Shown: positions 62,221-64,000 of the stretch, piece after piece | How positions within the stretch are numbered: position 1 is the stretch's first letter | Layout of the letters: each line of letters starts with the position of its first letter | NCBI RefSeq assembly: GCF_014397245.1 | Contig: NZ_JACLHY010000001.1 | Span: forward strand, 310,001-374,000 | Length of the DNA stretch: 64,000 nucleotides | From: Arenibacter arenosicollis | GTDB taxonomy: Bacteria; Bacteroidota; Bacteroidia; Flavobacteriales; Flavobacteriaceae | Direction of reading: 5' to 3' | Notes under the pieces: model-generated | The model's input: only the letters and a program-made list of their open reading frames with translations | Database searches by the model: none | What the model was told of the DNA's origin: nothing | Translations under genes and position numbers: made by a program

Positions 62221-62264
62221 GTACTTTTGAAATTATTATGCATGCATAATAATTTCAAAAGTAC
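62221..62264. promoter_or_regulatory. Perfect 44-bp palindrome in the divergent promoter region
   Basis: The 22-base half (62221-62242) is followed directly by its exact reverse complement (62243-62264), with no loop. The centre reads ATTATGCATGCATAAT and the ends read GTACTTTTGAAA. It starts 12 bp upstream of the thioesterase ATG and ends 81 bp before the nitronate monooxygenase ATG. An operator for a dimeric (or two-dimer) regulator controlling both genes is the simplest reading. It has no T tract, so it is not a typical terminator. Confidence 0.6.
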
Positions 62265-62345
62265 TATTTTTTACAAACAATAGATATTTTTATTTCCATT
62301 TTTGGCGTATCCGATTATTTTTAATTCTTTAAATCCTTTACCGAA

Positions 62346-63320
62346 ATGAGCAACAAAGCAGCCTTTATAAAAGACCTTTCACTACCTGCAGTAGCAGCAC
62401 CTATGTTTCTAATATCCGGCCCACAACTGGTGATTGAATGCTGCAAGAACGGAATAGTTGGTACTTTTCCCGCTCTAAATCAACGTACTACGGAAGGTTT
62501 TGAGGACTGGTTGATTGAGATTAAAACCGAATTAAAGAGATATGAGGAGGAAACTGAAAAAAAGGCAGCTCCTTTTGGCGTAAATCTAATAGTCCACCCA
62601 ACCAATCCACGATTGGAAGCTGATTTAAAAGTTTGCATAAAACATAAAGTTCCTTTAATTATTACCTCCTTGGGCGCTGTGGCCCAGGTGGTGAACGCCA
62701 TCCATGGTTATGGAGGTCTTGTCTTTCACGATATCATTATAAAAAGACATGCGGAAAAAGCTGCCGAAGCCGGAGTGGACGGATTAATTCTGGTTGCTGC
62801 TGGCGCAGGAGGACACGCCGGCACTATAAACCCAATGTCCTTAATTGCCGAGGTTAAGAAATTCTACAACAAAACCATACTGCTTTCCGGTTGTATCAGC
62901 ACTGGGCGGGATATAGCCTCTGCATTGCAAATGGGTGCCGATTTGGCCTATATGGGAACGCGTTTCATAAATACCAAAGAAAGCCAGGCACCAGAGGAAT
63001 ATCGTAAAATGATTATCGACTCCGGAGCAAGCGATGTGGTCTATACTGCCGCAATATCAGGAGTGCATGCCAACTTTTTGGGAGATAGTTTAAAGGCCGC
63101 AGGAATTACGGAAGAAGATTTAAAAAAAGACAGGAAGATAGATTTTGGAAAGGAGTTGAACACGGAAGCCAAGGCTTGGAAAACAATTTGGTCCGCTGGT
63201 CAGGGTGTCACAACCATAGATAACGTTGAATCCGTATCAGGGTTGGTAGCGAACCTCAAATCAGAATTTAAATCGGCCATACAAGCCCAAATAAAAGTTT
63301 TGGAAATCTATCCTAAATAG
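62346..63320 (+). CDS. Nitronate monooxygenase (2-nitropropane dioxygenase family)
   Basis: This 324-residue FMN-dependent TIM-barrel flavoenzyme oxidises alkyl nitronates to carbonyl compounds and nitrite. Visible motifs are PAVAAPMFLISGPQLVIECC at the N-terminus, the FMN-phosphate region VAAGAGGHAGTINPM with the catalytic His in GAGGHAG, and SGCISTGRDIASALQMGADLAYMGTRF. The class is clear, though family members also include enoyl reductases such as FabK. It shares a palindromic intergenic region with the divergent thioesterase gene. Confidence 0.93.
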   Translation: MSNKAAFIKDLSLPAVAAPMFLISGPQLVIECCKNGIVGTFPALNQRTTEGFEDWLIEIKTELKRYEEETEKKAAPFGVNLIVHPTNPRLEADLKVCIKHKVPLIITSLGAVAQVVNAIHGYGGLVFHDIIIKRHAEKAAEAGVDGLILVAAGAGGHAGTINPMSLIAEVKKFYNKTILLSGCISTGRDIASALQMGADLAYMGTRFINTKESQAPEEYRKMIIDSGASDVVYTAAISGVHANFLGDSLKAAGITEEDLKKDRKIDFGKELNTEAKAWKTIWSAGQGVTTIDNVESVSGLVANLKSEFKSAIQAQIKVLEIYPK

Positions 63321-63409
63321 GTATTGTTAAAACCATTGTTTTTATTTTCAATGAATGGTCCTAAAACAACTCTAAGGGTCTCAATCTAAATAATACTAAG
63401 TGATTTGGT

Positions 63410-64000
63410 CTAAATTAAATTACAATTTTCCTGAACAATGATTTCTACAGGAACATCCATGTTTAAATCGGAGGAATCCTGTTCCGTAAGAAATTTGAAC
63501 ATCCCCTTAATGGCCGTATAGCCTTGGAACTCTGGCTTTTGATTTATCAAAAAATCAATTTCCTTGTTCCTAAGACATTTAATGTTGTCTTCATGTAAAT
63601 CGAAACCAACGACTGATACATTGGAAACACTATGGGCCTTGAGAATATCAGGAATTAGGTAGGATCGTGCATTTGTGACAAAAATGCCCTTTGGCCTTTC
63701 ATCCTTAAACCAACTTTCAATTTCAGAATTAATTTCAAAAGGTCTATCTACAGGATGGTTAATGGTCATAATGGAGATTTTACTATCCTTAAAATTTGTT
63801 CTAAAAAATTCCCTGAAACCATTTTCCCTTTGTTGATTATTGGCATGTAACCCCCTTTCGGTAACTATATTAACAACAAAATAAAGTCCGTCGTTACCTA
63901 CAAGGCCATGCAGGAGCCTTCCGGCCACTCTACCAGCTAAATTTGAGTCTTGGCGAATAAAAAAGGATGGATAGTCCAGCTTGACTTCAGTGTCCAAAAA
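63410..64000 (-). CDS. LacI/periplasmic-binding-type regulator, C-terminal part (partial, 5' cut)
   Basis: The frame is open to the right edge and the visible 196 residues lack a start, so the N-terminal DNA-binding half would lie beyond the window. The sequence is a type 1 periplasmic-binding fold: NLAGRVAGRLLHGL, FFRTNFKDSKISIMTINHP, GIFVTNARSYLIPDIL, SNVSVVGFDLHEDNIKCL and the FLINQKPEFQGYTAIKGMFK stretch. LacI-type regulators sense a sugar; ligand unknown. A two-component sensor with a similar periplasmic module is the main alternative. Confidence 0.82.
   Translation of the reverse strand, partial: FLDTEVKLDYPSFFIRQDSNLAGRVAGRLLHGLVGNDGLYFVVNIVTERGLHANNQQRENGFREFFRTNFKDSKISIMTINHPVDRPFEINSEIESWFKDERPKGIFVTNARSYLIPDILKAHSVSNVSVVGFDLHEDNIKCLRNKEIDFLINQKPEFQGYTAIKGMFKFLTEQDSSDLNMDVPVEIIVQENCNLI

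Noticed and set aside
1-64000. Polysaccharide utilisation locus
   Set aside because: There are five TonB receptors but no SusD homologue, and only one possible sugar-related enzyme (DUF1080), so no classical PUL is supported.
1-64000. CRISPR array, prophage, insertion sequence, integrative element or restriction-modification system
   Set aside because: No direct-repeat array, transposase, integrase, phage structural gene or methyltransferase was seen; gene content looks vertically inherited.

Overview
The window is ordinary-looking chromosomal DNA from a member of the Bacteroidota, most likely the family Flavobacteriaceae. The evidence is an AT-rich background, five TonB-dependent receptors (four with the N-terminal carboxypeptidase-regulatory-like domain typical of this phylum), families largely confined to Bacteroidota (DUF4270, DUF5689, DUF4382, flavobacterial TraR/DksA), an almost complete lack of Shine-Dalgarno sequences, and -7 boxes of the TAnnTTTG type. 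I see no rRNA, tRNA, CRISPR array, insertion sequence, integrase, prophage or restriction system. I cannot assign genus or species.

Layout. 1-1678: 5' part of a TonB receptor, cut by the window start. 1929-6557 (minus): a GT5-like protein limited to the N-terminal domain, a DUF4270 lipoprotein and glmS, divergent from panC-panD-YbhN-like-esterase-like (6661-10065) and radA. 11636-13602 (minus): a tiny membrane ORF, an aldo/keto reductase and exonuclease III. 13840-15924: an iron-type TonB receptor, convergent with glyS. 17570-22223: a coiled-coil membrane protein, ComF, an Ig-like lipoprotein, a nitrilase and an ankyrin protein. 22601-25241: a multi-PAS histidine kinase and a single-domain response regulator. 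25244-30628: a TonB receptor with an OB-fold/lamin-tail lipoprotein and, divergently, a secreted EEP-family nuclease or phosphatase. 30630-34448: DUF1080, a four-helix membrane protein and another TonB receptor. 34621-39324 (minus): a tight operon DUF3108-tryptophan dioxygenase-M23 peptidase-pgi. 39325-39750: a long intergenic region with a strong terminator and an unexplained two-hairpin element. 39751-45221 (minus): hppD, a patatin/Omp85 protein and uvrC. 45664-46362: a 28-residue membrane ORF and formyl-THF cyclo-ligase. 46340-51460 (minus): ileS-traR/dksA-DUF4097-like-lspA. 51587-56348: a DUF4382 lipoprotein, an LEA-like lipoprotein, a heme/cobalamin-like TonB receptor and recO. 56486-64000: gdhA, a trans-sulfuration enzyme, a DUF3298 lipoprotein, DinB, an ArsC/Spx-like protein with an EamA transporter, a hotdog thioesterase, nitronate monooxygenase and the C-terminal part of a LacI-type regulator.

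How the genes work together. Most of the window is housekeeping: amino-sugar, pantothenate, folate, glutamate and sulfur-amino-acid metabolism, two aminoacyl-tRNA synthetases, DNA repair (radA, xth, uvrC, recO) and lipoprotein maturation. Outer-membrane uptake genes are interspersed. No SusD homologue accompanies any receptor, so there is no classical polysaccharide utilisation locus.

The points most worth a second look are: (i) a perfect 44-bp palindrome between the thioesterase and nitronate monooxygenase genes, whose 12-bp core recurs upstream of the first TonB receptor; (ii) a pair of abutting inverted repeats enclosing an 8-codon ORF at 39576-39629; (iii) a TonB receptor/OB-LTD lipoprotein/EEP locus that looks like a split extracellular nuclease with an uptake system; and (iv) several proteins that have lost expected catalytic or metal-binding residues.
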